A stretch of 50,902 nt of DNA from Nitrospinaceae bacterium (GCA_029261655.1 JAJDAY010000034.1:1-50902), one strand, 5' to 3'. Counted from the stretch's first letter, positions 35,253 to 44,262 are shown. Notes: generated from the sequence alone by a model not told the origin. Made by a program: numbers and translations.

Positions 35253-37508
35253 TTATTTAGACTGTCCCACAAAGTTCAGAGCGGAACCTTCTTTGAACCA
35301 GTTGATCTCACTATCATTCAGGGTGTGATTGACCGTCATGCTTTCCGTGGACCCGTCCGCGTGCTTGAGCGTCATGGTCACGGGTTTTCCCGGTGCCAGT
35401 TTATCGAGACCCGCAAATGAAACGCGGTCTTGTTCCTGAACCTTATCGAAATCATCTTTATTGTCGAATGTAAAAGCCAGAACCGCTTGTTTTTTGAGGT
35501 TGGCCTCAAAAATCCGCGCATAGGATTTTGCCACAAACGCCAGGCCACCCATATGCCTGGGTTCCATGGCGGCGTGTTCCCGGCTCGAACCTTCACCAAT
35601 ATTTTCATCCCCAAAAGCCACCCAACCCATGCCATTTTCTTTCAAATTGCGGGCGATCTGGTTGAGCTCCCCTTTTTCACCGTTGTTGACAGGGTGGTTA
35701 CCGCTTCCTGTTTCATCGGTGAAGGCATTGGTCGCTCCCAGGAACATATTTTTACTGATATTGTCCAGATGACCGCGGTATTGTAGCCACGGGCCGGCCT
35801 GGGAAATATGATCGGTGGTACATTTTCCTTTGGCCTTGAGGAGAACCGGCAAATCCTGATAATCCTTGACCGGGTCCTGCTTTGGAAAAGGCTCCAGAAA
35901 CGCCAGTCGTTCGCTCGCGGGGTCAATGACCACTTCCCCGGACATTGTCGGCGCTTCGTACCCGCTGTCTTCGGAAGCGTATCCATTTGAAGGCAGAATA
36001 TCTCCGTTCGGCGGTTGGAATTTAAAATCATTGCCGTTCTTGTCTTTCAGGGAGTCGGTGAGTGGGTTGAATTTCATGGACCCGGCAAAAGCCATTGCCA
36101 CAACCAGTTCAGGACTGCTGATGAAACCCAGTGTTTCGGGGTTGCCGTCGTTACGCTTGGCAAAGTTACGGTTGTAGGATGTCAGGATGCTGTTTTTATC
36201 GCCCTTTTTGACATCATCCCGTTTCCATTGGCCGATACAGGGACCGCAGGCATTGGCCAGAACCACCGCGCCGACATCTTCAAAGTTTTTCAACATTCCA
36301 TCCCGCTTGATGGTTTCATAAACCTGCTCGGAGCCAGGCGTCACCATGAAGTTGGATTTGACCTTGAGTCCGGCTTTTTGGGCCTGTTGTACCAGGCTGT
36401 TGGCCCGCGTCATGTCTTCATAACTGGAGTTGGTGCAGGACCCAATAAGAGCGGCGGAAAGTTTTTCAGGATAATCTTTTTCATCCACTTCGCTACTCAT
36501 GGCGGAAACAGGCCGTCCCAGATCAGGAGTGTGCGGGCCAACGATGTGCGGCTCCAGAGTGGAAAGATCAATTTCATGAACCTCGTCATAAAACTTCTCA
36601 GGATTGGCTTCGACTTCCGGATCTGATTTGAGAAACTCGGCGTATTTTTTACAGAGGTCCGCAATGGGAGCCCTGCCGGTTGCCCTCAGGTAAGGGTCCA
36701 TGCTTTCATCGTAGCCGAAGGTGGAAGTGGTCGCTCCGATTTCCGCGCCCATGTTGGTGACGGTTCCCTTGCCGGTGGCACTTAAAGAACGCGCGCCTTC
36801 TCCGAAGTACTCGAGGATTTTACCGGTGCCGCCTTTAACCGTCAGCATGGTGGCCACTTTCAGAATAATATCCTTGGAAGCCGTCCAGCCGTTGAGTTTG
36901 CCCGTGAGTTTGATGCCGACCAGTTTTGGCATTTTGGTCACGAAAGCCTGACCGGTCATGACATCGACCGCATCCGCGCCGCCCACGCCGATGGCGATGG
37001 TTCCCATGCCGCCTGCGTTAGGAGTGTGCGAGTCGGTCCCGATCAGCATCGTGCCAGGAACGGCGTAATTTTCATAAACCACCTGATGGATGATGCCGGA
37101 GCCGGGTTTCCAGAAGCCCATGCCGTATTTCATTGCGGCGGAGCGGAGAAAATCATAGACTTCCTTGTTGGTTTCTTCCGCCGCCTTCAGATCGGCCATG
37201 GACCCGGTGTAAGCCTGGATCAGATGATCGCAGTGTACGGTGGTCGGAGCCGCCACTTCGGGCAATCCCGCGGACATGAATTGCAGGATGGCCATTTGTG
37301 CGGTGGCGTCCTGCATGGCGACGCGGTCGGGAATCAAATGAATGTCCGACACGCCCCGTACCAGCTTGGAATAGTCGGTGGACGCCATATGGGAGAAAAG
37401 ATTTTTTTCTACGACGGTCAGAGGGCGGCCAAGGTTTTTTCGGGCCTCGGCATGAATTTTTTCGAGAGACTGAAATAATTTTTCGATGGGTTCGATTTCC
37501 AACAGCAT
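35253..37508 (-). CDS. Aconitate hydratase, mitochondrial-type
   Basis: 751 residues, the length of the mitochondrial aconitase group rather than AcnA (about 890) or AcnB (about 865). 4Fe-4S ligands are visible in LIGSCTNSS and NACGPCIGQW. Further conserved parts include LIGTDSHTPNAGGMG, GGADAVDVM, and the C-terminal swivel domain with KCTTDHISQAGPW and FGDENIGEGSSREHAAMEPRH. It interconverts citrate and isocitrate in the oxidative or reductive TCA cycle. ATG at 37508 with AAGG about 10 nt upstream. It is transcribed alone and ends at the shared terminator. Confidence 0.95.
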   Translation of the reverse strand: MLLEIEPIEKLFQSLEKIHAEARKNLGRPLTVVEKNLFSHMASTDYSKLVRGVSDIHLIPDRVAMQDATAQMAILQFMSAGLPEVAAPTTVHCDHLIQAYTGSMADLKAAEETNKEVYDFLRSAAMKYGMGFWKPGSGIIHQVVYENYAVPGTMLIGTDSHTPNAGGMGTIAIGVGGADAVDVMTGQAFVTKMPKLVGIKLTGKLNGWTASKDIILKVATMLTVKGGTGKILEYFGEGARSLSATGKGTVTNMGAEIGATTSTFGYDESMDPYLRATGRAPIADLCKKYAEFLKSDPEVEANPEKFYDEVHEIDLSTLEPHIVGPHTPDLGRPVSAMSSEVDEKDYPEKLSAALIGSCTNSSYEDMTRANSLVQQAQKAGLKVKSNFMVTPGSEQVYETIKRDGMLKNFEDVGAVVLANACGPCIGQWKRDDVKKGDKNSILTSYNRNFAKRNDGNPETLGFISSPELVVAMAFAGSMKFNPLTDSLKDKNGNDFKFQPPNGDILPSNGYASEDSGYEAPTMSGEVVIDPASERLAFLEPFPKQDPVKDYQDLPVLLKAKGKCTTDHISQAGPWLQYRGHLDNISKNMFLGATNAFTDETGSGNHPVNNGEKGELNQIARNLKENGMGWVAFGDENIGEGSSREHAAMEPRHMGGLAFVAKSYARIFEANLKKQAVLAFTFDNKDDFDKVQEQDRVSFAGLDKLAPGKPVTMTLKHADGSTESMTVNHTLNDSEINWFKEGSALNFVGQSK

Positions 37509-37699
37509 TTGATTTAACCTTCTATTTAAGTTTATATCAGTTACACTGGGGCATCATAACGACAGCTATGATATAGATAATTTGACTGATTTCTTTTTGA
37601 AATTCGTTTGGAAGCGAACAATTCTACATGAAATGTTCAAAAATTCAATCATTTTCAGAATAGTCGCGTAGAGATATTAAGTTTAATTTTATCAATAAT

Positions 37700-38503
37700 T
37701 TGGATGCTTTAAATCTTTCCCCTGAAATAGTTCTTATGGATTCCGTTTTTGATTCCAGACAATTCAATGAAAATCTGTTTTTCCCCCGCCGGGACCCTTT
37801 GCCCGGTCCCCTCGATTGTGAAGAAATTTATGTGAACGTTGAAGGAGATACCAGGGTCCATTGCCGGAAGCATCCCGCTCCTAACGCCGGCTTCACTCTA
37901 TTGTTTTTTCACGGCAATGGCGAAGTGGTTTCGGACTATGACAATATCGTTGCGGCTTTCACCGACCTTGGGGCCGAAACCATAGTTTGCGACTATCGCG
38001 GTTACGGCAAAAGTGATGGAACTCCGTCTCTTCGCAACAGCCTGGAAGACGCGAGGACGATATACAAATTTCTCAAGGACAACGGAAAACTTTTACCCAG
38101 AGTCTGCGTCATGGGGCGGTCATTGGGAGCCGCCTCGGCGATTGAGCTGTGTTCGAAAATTAGTGAGATATCTTCCTGTATCATTGAAAGTGGTTACGCC
38201 GATCCCATTCCTTTGGTTGAACGGCGGGGTTTGAGAATCGATCAAACCACCCCGGAAGAAGACGCCCTGTTTAACAACAGTTTGAAAATCAGAAACGTCA
38301 ACTGTCCATTACTCATCATGCACGGAGAAGATGATTTTCTTATTTCCCCGAAAGAGGCCAGGCTGAACTACAACCAGGCGGGATCAAAAATGAAAACTCT
38401 GGAAATACTCGAAGGGGTAGGGCACAACGATATGATGATGGCTCACAACGGAGGATATTTCCTTGCGATGCGCCGTTTTCTGGAATCACTTCCTCTAGGG
38501 TAA
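37700..38503 (+). CDS. Alpha/beta hydrolase
   Basis: 267 residues from TTG at 37700; an ATG at 37736 is an alternative start and would remove 12 residues. The alpha/beta hydrolase fold shows the oxyanion segment LLFFHGNGEVVSDYD, nucleophile elbow GRSLGAAS (Ser), acid GEDDFLIS (Asp) and His in GVGHNDMM. This resembles the BEM46/ABHD13/17-like group of serine hydrolases. No signal peptide. The substrate cannot be inferred. The LRR gene follows 50 bp downstream. Confidence 0.88.
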   Translation: MDALNLSPEIVLMDSVFDSRQFNENLFFPRRDPLPGPLDCEEIYVNVEGDTRVHCRKHPAPNAGFTLLFFHGNGEVVSDYDNIVAAFTDLGAETIVCDYRGYGKSDGTPSLRNSLEDARTIYKFLKDNGKLLPRVCVMGRSLGAASAIELCSKISEISSCIIESGYADPIPLVERRGLRIDQTTPEEDALFNNSLKIRNVNCPLLIMHGEDDFLISPKEARLNYNQAGSKMKTLEILEGVGHNDMMMAHNGGYFLAMRRFLESLPLG

Positions 38504-38553
38504 TCAGTAATGAGCATCCATAGAATTCAGCGTTAAAGGTTGAGGAGCGTTTA

Positions 38554-39744
38554 ATGAAAAAGTTTTACAATATTGAAGGAATCATTCGTAACGGTTTTAA
38601 ATTGAGCCGGGATTATGAAATCCTTGATTTCAACTTCACTAAATTGGGCGATCCCGGAGTCAAGGCTCTCGCTAAATCAAAATCCATCAAACAACTCACC
38701 CGCCTGACCATCAGCGGCAATAAGTTAGGGCCGGAAGCGACTCAGGATCTGGCGGCCTCCGAATACCTTGGCAATCTTCAGTCTCTAAAATTATACAAAA
38801 ATAAAATCGGCGACGAGGGCGTCAAACACCTGTGCGATACCGAGAGGCTTCCCGGTCTGCTTTCACTGCGAATTGCGTGGAATGAAATCGGGCCGGACGG
38901 CGTTCGTCATATTGCAGAATCTTCCCGTTTTAAAAACCTGACGTCCCTGAGTGTATCAGAAAACAAAATCGGTGATGAAGGCATGAAACACCTGGGAGAA
39001 ACCGCCAACCTCCCCAAACTGGAATTTCTGGATGTGCGTAAAAACGGCATCACCGACGAAGGCATTCAGAACCTGGTGAAGAACAAGGCGTTCACCGAAT
39101 TGCAAACCATAGAGTTTTCCGACAACCCCATCACCGAAGCCGGCAAAGAAGCCGTGGGCAAATTTCTCATCCACAACCGCCTCCGAAGACACCTGAATGA
39201 AGATAAAACCATTCTTGATCTTAGCAAGATCGGCATCGGAGACCTGGAGTGTTCCGTCCTGGCCCAATCGGACGACCTTGCCAGCGTGACCAAACTTTAT
39301 CTCGAACTCAATAGAATCACTGAGAAAGGCATCCGGCATTTAGCCGAATCGCCTCATCTTGGCAATGTCACCCTTCTGTCACTGGCCCGCAACCCCATTA
39401 AGGACGAGGGGGTCAAACATATAGTCGAAGCTGAAATATTCCGAAACCTGGAAATCCTGATGATCGACCATTGCGGCGTGACCGATGAAGGGTTGATCGC
39501 CATCGCCGAATCGGAAATCATGAGCAATCTGCTGAGGGCTTATATCGAGGGCAATGACTACACCGACGACGGGTATTATGCGCTCGGTGAATCCGAATTC
39601 CTCACCAAGCTGGAGTACCCCGAATACGAGCGTGAAGAAGAAGAAATTGAAGAAGAAGAGGATGAGGAAGAATTTGAAGAGGTCGAAGAAATCGTCGAAG
39701 TGGATGAGGAAGAAGACCTCGATGACGCCGAGTATGAGAAGTGA
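38554..39744 (+). CDS. Ribonuclease-inhibitor-like LRR protein with acidic tail
   Basis: 396 residues. About twelve LRR units of roughly 24-27 residues occupy residues 20-355, with recurring IGDEGVKHL and NKIG-type elements. The last ~40 residues are nearly all Glu/Asp (EEEEIEEEEDEEEFEEVEE). ATG start with GAGGAG 8 nt upstream. The 3' end (39667-39745) is duplicated at 40419-40497 on the far side of the parDE genes. No signal peptide, probably cytoplasmic. Binding partner unknown. It shares repeat style with the LRR protein at 7353. Confidence 0.87.
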   Translation: MKKFYNIEGIIRNGFKLSRDYEILDFNFTKLGDPGVKALAKSKSIKQLTRLTISGNKLGPEATQDLAASEYLGNLQSLKLYKNKIGDEGVKHLCDTERLPGLLSLRIAWNEIGPDGVRHIAESSRFKNLTSLSVSENKIGDEGMKHLGETANLPKLEFLDVRKNGITDEGIQNLVKNKAFTELQTIEFSDNPITEAGKEAVGKFLIHNRLRRHLNEDKTILDLSKIGIGDLECSVLAQSDDLASVTKLYLELNRITEKGIRHLAESPHLGNVTLLSLARNPIKDEGVKHIVEAEIFRNLEILMIDHCGVTDEGLIAIAESEIMSNLLRAYIEGNDYTDDGYYALGESEFLTKLEYPEYEREEEEIEEEEDEEEFEEVEEIVEVDEEEDLDDAEYEK

Positions 39745-39745
39745 G
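39667..39745 (+). repeat. 79-bp direct repeat, copy 1 (3' end of LRR gene)
   Basis: Identical to 40419-40497 except for one base (C at 39729, G at 40481). It encodes the last 25 residues of the LRR protein plus the stop. The offset between copies is exactly 752 bp and encloses parDE. Confidence 0.95.
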
Positions 39746-39769
39746 AGGGCTTGCATTGGAGGAAAAAGC

Positions 39770-39811
39770 TTGGAAATTGGTGGGAGGCGTATATACTACT
39801 CAGTAGTATAT
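39770..39811 (+). promoter_or_regulatory. parDE promoter with palindromic operator
   Basis: TTGGAA (39770-39775), 16-nt spacer, TATACT (39792-39797). The -10 lies inside a perfect palindrome, ATATACTAC-TCA-GTAGTATAT (39791-39811), 28 bp before the antitoxin start. A ribbon-helix-helix antitoxin binding here would block transcription, the usual autoregulation of ParD systems. Confidence 0.75.
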
Positions 39812-39838
39812 TTTCATCCAATTTTTGGGGGATAGCAG

Positions 39839-40117
39839 ATGCCGATGGTCAAAAAAAGTATCTCAATCACAGACCAGCAAGATAGCTGGATTAAGGCGCA
39901 AATCGCCAGCGGACATTTTGGCAACGAAAGCGAAGTTGTCCGGGAATTGATCCGCGAGCGGCAAATTCGAGAACAGGAAACCCCCGCCGAGATTGAGGCG
40001 ATCCGCAAGGCGTTGATTGAGGGCGAGCAGAGTGGAATCAGCGATCAGACACCGGACGATATTAGAGCTGCCGTCAAAAAAAGACTGAGAGACAATGGCC
40101 AGCTACCGCTTAAATGA
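39839..40117 (+). CDS. parD: ParD-type antitoxin (ribbon-helix-helix)
   Basis: 92 residues. The N-terminus (KKSISITDQQDSWIKAQI) is the ParD/CopG ribbon-helix-helix, followed by the family hallmark SGHFGNESEVVRELIRERQ. The C-terminal half is the helical part that wraps the toxin. ATG at 39839 with GGGGGA about 9 nt upstream; ATG at 39845 is an alternative. The gene overlaps parE by 23 bp. A palindromic operator lies just upstream. Function: neutralises ParE and represses its own operon. Confidence 0.92.
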   Translation: MPMVKKSISITDQQDSWIKAQIASGHFGNESEVVRELIRERQIREQETPAEIEAIRKALIEGEQSGISDQTPDDIRAAVKKRLRDNGQLPLK

Positions 40118-40382
40118 AAAAGCGCTTGCTGACCTGGACCGACTCTATGAACACGGGATTTTGACCTTTGGTTTGCGTATTGCCGATGAATATTACGATG
40201 AACTGATTGCCAGAATGCAGGAAATTGCCAAAACCCCTTTGCTTTATCCAGCCGTTGATGATATCCGGGAAGGCTACCGCCGGAGCGTGTGCGGTTCACA
40301 TTCGATCTATTACCGCATTGATCCCGATGAAATTGTCATTATGAGAATTTTGGGACGGGAAGACCCCGCAACACAATTGTAA
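40095..40382 (+). CDS. parE: ParE-type toxin (RelE/ParE superfamily)
   Basis: 95 residues. The ParE pattern is clear: YRLNEKALADLDRLYEHG, a central helix pair, then the C-terminal strands YRRSVCGSHSIYYRI and IVIMRILGREDP. Characterised ParE toxins poison DNA gyrase; others in the superfamily cleave mRNA, so the target here is inferred. The start lies inside parD (23-bp overlap), giving translational coupling. The pair sits inside a 752-bp segment bounded by copies of the neighbouring gene's 3' end. Confidence 0.92.
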   Translation: MASYRLNEKALADLDRLYEHGILTFGLRIADEYYDELIARMQEIAKTPLLYPAVDDIREGYRRSVCGSHSIYYRIDPDEIVIMRILGREDPATQL

Positions 40383-40418
40383 TCTTCTCTGGAGTTTATT
40401 TATTTTCTATTTTTTGTA

Positions 40419-40497
40419 GAAGAATTTGAAGAGGTCGAAGAAATCGTCGAAGTGGATGAGGAAGAAGACCTCGATGACGCGGAGTATGAGAAGTGAG
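40419..40497 (+). repeat. 79-bp direct repeat, copy 2 (orphan LRR gene end)
   Basis: 78 of 79 bases match the end of the LRR gene including its stop codon, but here no LRR coding region precedes it. It begins 37 bp after the parE stop. It marks the right end of the unit holding parDE. Confidence 0.95.
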
Positions 40498-40538
40498 GTT
40501 CAAGACGATCAAAAATTGAGTTTCTGTCATTATTAAAC

Positions 40539-41705
40539 CTACAAACGATTTAGTTCCGCTTTGGCACCCTTGTAGGAAGCGTCTTCAACGAGCCCTAACT
40601 CAACGGTCCTTTTAAAAAATGACCTAGCTTGTTCTTTGTTCCCCTTGAGCAAGTGATATTGCCCAATATAAAAAAAACTCTCGCTTTGCGGGAGGTTTTC
40701 TTCATCTTCGTCGAAAAGGGAAAAGTCGAAACTGGAAAAATTTTCTAAAACTTCATTCGGTGTTGTTTTACCCAAGAAAAGGTTTGCTAAGGGAGCAGGC
40801 CATTTATTTAGTTTCATACCTTTAATTTGCAAACTTCTCAGTCGGGAAAGTAATTTTTTTTCTCCATTCTTTCCTTGCCGTTTTGTAGCCAAATAAAAAT
40901 TAAACACAAAATAAACGTTTTTTGGATAAATTTTGCTCACATGTTCATAATCTTTTGCGGCTTTATTAAACTGTCCCAAGAAAAAGTAATAGGTAAATGC
41001 CCGGTTTGAATAGGCCAATCCAAAATTTGGTTTTAAGGAAATGGCTTTGTTGAAGTCAGCAATTGCTCGATCATATTGGCCTATTTTAGAATAGGTGCTT
41101 CCACGATTATTGTAGTTTAATGAATCGTTTGGATTCAGAGAAATAGCTTTGTCGTAATCAGCGAATGCTTTGTCATATTGGCCCATGCGATTATAGGTAT
41201 TGGCTCTATTGACAAAGGCACTTTCATAGTTCGGTTCTAAATCGATAGCTTTGTCTAAATTGACAATAGTTTGGTTATATTGGCCTTTGTCGAAATAGGT
41301 CATTCCTAATAAGTTATAAACTTTTGAATCTGGTGTTAAAGCGATAGATTTATCATAATATTCAATGGCTTTTGATTGTCTTTCCTCATATGTGACGGTT
41401 CTATCTAGAAAACCTTCTTTTTGATATTTCTTTTTTCGTTTTTTAACCGAAGACGATACTAAAAACGACCCATAGGTGGAATAAGCTTCAGCTGAACATT
41501 CAATATCCTTTTCTTCTGCGCATATTTCAATTGCTTCAATTATCAGGCGCTCGGCGGGAAGTGGACGGTCTTGCCTGTATAGGAGTTCTTGGGACCATGC
41601 TAATTTTTCATGCGGATCACTTGTAGTTGGAACCCCAACCGCTGCGCAACCATTCAGTATAAATATCAAAAGGATAATTGCTGGGTAAGAAATTTTTGGG
41701 ATCAT
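40539..41705 (-). CDS. TPR-repeat lipoprotein
   Basis: 388 residues with a signal peptide ending in a lipobox (LNGC near residue 19). Five to six TPR units lie at about 120-250, with near-consensus repeats such as YNNRGSTYSKIGQYDRAIADF and NP/KPN turns. A less regular helical part follows. NlpI-like outer-membrane lipoproteins share this design. Codon use is visibly AT-rich (many AAT, TTT, AAA) compared with neighbouring genes, which suggests a separate origin. It lies 20 bp behind the gene at 41726 on the same strand. Confidence 0.85.
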   Translation of the reverse strand: MIPKISYPAIILLIFILNGCAAVGVPTTSDPHEKLAWSQELLYRQDRPLPAERLIIEAIEICAEEKDIECSAEAYSTYGSFLVSSSVKKRKKKYQKEGFLDRTVTYEERQSKAIEYYDKSIALTPDSKVYNLLGMTYFDKGQYNQTIVNLDKAIDLEPNYESAFVNRANTYNRMGQYDKAFADYDKAISLNPNDSLNYNNRGSTYSKIGQYDRAIADFNKAISLKPNFGLAYSNRAFTYYFFLGQFNKAAKDYEHVSKIYPKNVYFVFNFYLATKRQGKNGEKKLLSRLRSLQIKGMKLNKWPAPLANLFLGKTTPNEVLENFSSFDFSLFDEDEENLPQSESFFYIGQYHLLKGNKEQARSFFKRTVELGLVEDASYKGAKAELNRL

Positions 41706-41725
41706 TTATATAGTTTGTTTTGTAA

Positions 41726-42262
41726 TTACCACGAACTCATCCAGATATCCTTTTGTGTGCGGGACTTGAAGATACTGGCGACACGTTCGGCGAACTGTTC
41801 AGCGGTGAAGGTTTTGTTGTATTCATCGGCGGGGCCGCGAAACGGGTTCCACGACAGCACCAGCCGTTCGATGAACATTTCTTCCAATGGCACCGTGGTA
41901 ATTTTGATGATCGTGTTGGTGATCGAGTCCACCAGAATCGCCACCATGGCGCAATCTTCTTTGGCGTAGAGAGCTTCGCAAAACCCCGGAGCTTCTTTTT
42001 CCTGCTGGGTGGGGTTGCAGGGGGTTTCCAGAATCCACTCTTCACTTCCGACCGCGAAAATGGGGATGGAAGGGAATTCCGATTCGGCGCACAGTTTGGC
42101 CCGCCACTTGCCGGTCCACGCCTCGATCTGGGCTTTGGACGGATTGGGAAATCGCCCGATCAACAGCATGTCTCCGTTGGGTGAAAAGGACAGACCGCCG
42201 CCGTCGCCCTCGATCTGCACTGGGCAGGGCTGACCTTCCTCAAAGCGTATGGTTTCTTCCAT
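41726..42262 (-). CDS. Hypothetical protein
   Basis: 178 residues, ATG at 42262. No signal peptide, membrane segment or repeat is seen. It is acidic, with several tryptophans, and contains GDMLLIGRFPNPSKAQIEAW near residue 30 and a hydrophobic strand VAILVDSITNTIIKITTVPL near 105. I do not recognise the family. The TPR lipoprotein gene begins 20 bp after its stop, so the two may form a unit, although their base composition differs (this gene is GC-richer). Confidence 0.7.
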   Translation of the reverse strand: MEETIRFEEGQPCPVQIEGDGGGLSFSPNGDMLLIGRFPNPSKAQIEAWTGKWRAKLCAESEFPSIPIFAVGSEEWILETPCNPTQQEKEAPGFCEALYAKEDCAMVAILVDSITNTIIKITTVPLEEMFIERLVLSWNPFRGPADEYNKTFTAEQFAERVASIFKSRTQKDIWMSSW

Positions 42263-42652
42263 GTTGGATTCCGTTAGAAATTAAGATTATTGAAAATTTT
42301 GGAAATGATCCAAATCCCCCCCAGCCCCCTTTAAAAAGGGGGAGCGTATTGCTTCAATCCTCTCCTCCTCCTTCGACAGGCTCAGGATGACGGAGGAGGC
42401 GGTTGGGATAAGGGGATTCTGTGTTATGTAAGGCTCCCCAAAGACAATTGAGTACTATTGAGGAAAGCTCTAATTTTTGAAATATCATTTTGACTGCGTT
42501 GCCCTTATAAAGTCAACGGAAAATCCGAATATCCCAGGGGGAATAAAACCGGTTCCGCCATCCTCTCGATTACGACAGGAAAATTTCTTGAGTTATCCCC
42601 GGTATTGGGGTAGCTTGACGGGTTTTACGCACATCACTCAATTTAACTGCCT
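42263..42652. repeat. 390-bp gene-free stretch with two REP-like elements
   Basis: No gene is seen. At 42325-42342 there is a perfect hairpin, CCCCCTTT-AA-AAAGGGGG, within a C-rich context. At 42364-42399 CCTCCTCC and GGAGGAGG flank a 20-nt core, CTTCGACAGGCTCAGGATGA-like. Both resemble short palindromic elements that are scattered through many bacterial genomes; I recall the second core as common, which needs checking. Confidence 0.55.
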
Positions 42653-44038
42653 ATGCGAACCACATTAATAGGGCACGCGACCCTTCTCGTGCAATCCAAG
42701 GGGACCACTTTGTTGTCCGACCCGGTACTGTTCCCGTTGCATTGGGAAGAACTCAACGTGCATTGCCCAAGCATTGACCTGGACATGGATAAGTTCCCGC
42801 AGGTGGATATCTTAAATATATCGCACCGGCATCAGGATCATTTTGACATTCGGACGCTGGCTCATCTTGCCCGAAACACGAAAATTCTGGCGCCGGATGT
42901 AGTTGTACTGGCTCCCCAGGACGAAATTCTACTGGATGTTTTGAAAGAGTTGGAATTCAAAAATGTGCGTGTGGTCGCGGATTTTGAGTCGATGGAGATC
43001 AAAGGCTTGACCCTGACTCCGACCCCTTCGCTCAACGAGCAGGATTATTTTCCCGAGCACGGTCTGCTCATCCATGACGGAGAGGTGACCGCGTGGAATC
43101 AGGTCGATACCATTGTCATCCCCAAGATCATTCAATACATTCATCAATTGTATGGTCAGTTGGATATGGCGCATGTCCGTTACCTCCCGTTGCTGGAAGG
43201 CAATTTTACTTTTCATAAAGAATTGGAACTGCCGTTTGAGGAATACAACTCGTTCCTGATGGTGGCGGGGGCGTTGAAGCCCAGGTTTGCGGTACCAGGG
43301 TCCGCCGGATTTCGTTATAAAGACGAATTCGCTTTTTTGAATCGCTATTCCTTCCCCACCACTCAGGAACAGTTTTTGAAAGATCTTTCGGACTTTTGCC
43401 CGGAAATAAAAAACAGTACCTTTTTTCCGGGCGACGTTGCCGACATTAAGCCGGAGGGAGTGAAAATTTTACGGCAGGAATCCGATTTCGTCAGCACCCA
43501 TGAAAACGACGGACATCTCGCCGAATTCAAACCGGTTATGGAAGTTGCTTCCTTGAAGACGTTGACAACCGATTCCTCCCAGCAGAAAAAAGAAAAACAG
43601 GTGGTGACGGATTTTATCGAAAATAAATTTGTTAGCTCACTGCTTGAAAACGAGAACGTGCAAACATGGGTGGAGTGGAGTACGGTCTATCAGTTGGAAG
43701 TGTTCGGAGAAAACGATTCGGATATCTGGAGCATTGATTTTGGCGGGGAAGACGCCGCCATTCAAAAAGGGAGCCTAGGGAAAATCAATTTATATGAAGG
43801 CATTGGTTATTCCGAGTTTTATAAATTGATCGAAAAGAAAACCAGTTGGGATTTTGTCGGTGTGGCGGCGCAGTACCGAACGTTCAAAAATATTTATCGG
43901 GTGGATAAGGGCAGGGCAGAGAAATACACCAGTGACAAGAGATTTCCGCAACCCCTGACCGAAATTTTCCCGCCAAACCGGGAAATGGACCGGGAAAAAT
44001 ACATGAAGGATGTCCGACGATGGAAAGGCAAGGCCTGA
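42653..44038 (+). CDS. MBL-fold metallo-hydrolase with C-terminal extension
   Basis: 461 residues. The first half is a metallo-beta-lactamase fold: IGHATLLVQSKGTTLLSDP at the start, then the metal motif HRHQDHFD (HxHxDH). This start resembles the UlaG/CMAH-like branch that acts on lactones or sugars. About residues 175-290 are less typical, and the C-terminal ~150 residues (TWVEWSTVYQLEVFG onward) look like a separate alpha/beta domain. No signal peptide and no clear ribosome binding site at ATG 42653. Substrate unknown. Confidence 0.82.
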   Translation: MRTTLIGHATLLVQSKGTTLLSDPVLFPLHWEELNVHCPSIDLDMDKFPQVDILNISHRHQDHFDIRTLAHLARNTKILAPDVVVLAPQDEILLDVLKELEFKNVRVVADFESMEIKGLTLTPTPSLNEQDYFPEHGLLIHDGEVTAWNQVDTIVIPKIIQYIHQLYGQLDMAHVRYLPLLEGNFTFHKELELPFEEYNSFLMVAGALKPRFAVPGSAGFRYKDEFAFLNRYSFPTTQEQFLKDLSDFCPEIKNSTFFPGDVADIKPEGVKILRQESDFVSTHENDGHLAEFKPVMEVASLKTLTTDSSQQKKEKQVVTDFIENKFVSSLLENENVQTWVEWSTVYQLEVFGENDSDIWSIDFGGEDAAIQKGSLGKINLYEGIGYSEFYKLIEKKTSWDFVGVAAQYRTFKNIYRVDKGRAEKYTSDKRFPQPLTEIFPPNREMDREKYMKDVRRWKGKA

Positions 44039-44060
44039 TTCCCAGCTAAAATGGTTTTAT

Positions 44061-44089
44061 TTGACAGCAAAATTGGAAACAGGTAGAAT
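44061..44089 (+). promoter_or_regulatory. Promoter of tRNA-Met
   Basis: TTGACA (44061-44066), exactly 17 nt, TAGAAT (44084-44089). This is a near-consensus sigma70-type promoter 63 nt before the tRNA. Confidence 0.8.
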
Positions 44090-44152
44090 TTTTCTTCCTA
44101 ATTGAGTCAATTCAAATAGTTAACATATCGGGCTGATGGCCCTTCAAATAAT

Positions 44153-44229
44153 GGCGGTGTAGCTCAGCTGGTTAGAGCGTACGGCTCATATCCGTGAGGT
44201 CCGGGGTTCAAGTCCCTGCGCCGCTACCA
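44153..44229 (+). tRNA. tRNA-Met (CAT anticodon)
   Basis: 77 nt including an encoded CCA. Acceptor GGCGGTG pairs with CGCCGCT. D arm GCTC...GAGC, anticodon stem TACGG/CCGTG with loop CTCATAT (anticodon CAT) and T arm with TTCAAGT are all present. The overall sequence fits elongator tRNA-Met. A lysidine-modified tRNA-Ile2 shares the CAT anticodon and cannot be fully excluded. An integrase begins 66 bp downstream. Confidence 0.95.
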
Positions 44230-44262
44230 ATTTAAGATTCAAGTAAATCCAATTAGTACTCT

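Noticed and set aside
44153..44229. tRNA 3' end as a left attachment site with a right copy inside the window
   Set aside because: I found no second copy of the T-arm/acceptor sequence downstream, so the far boundary cannot be placed.
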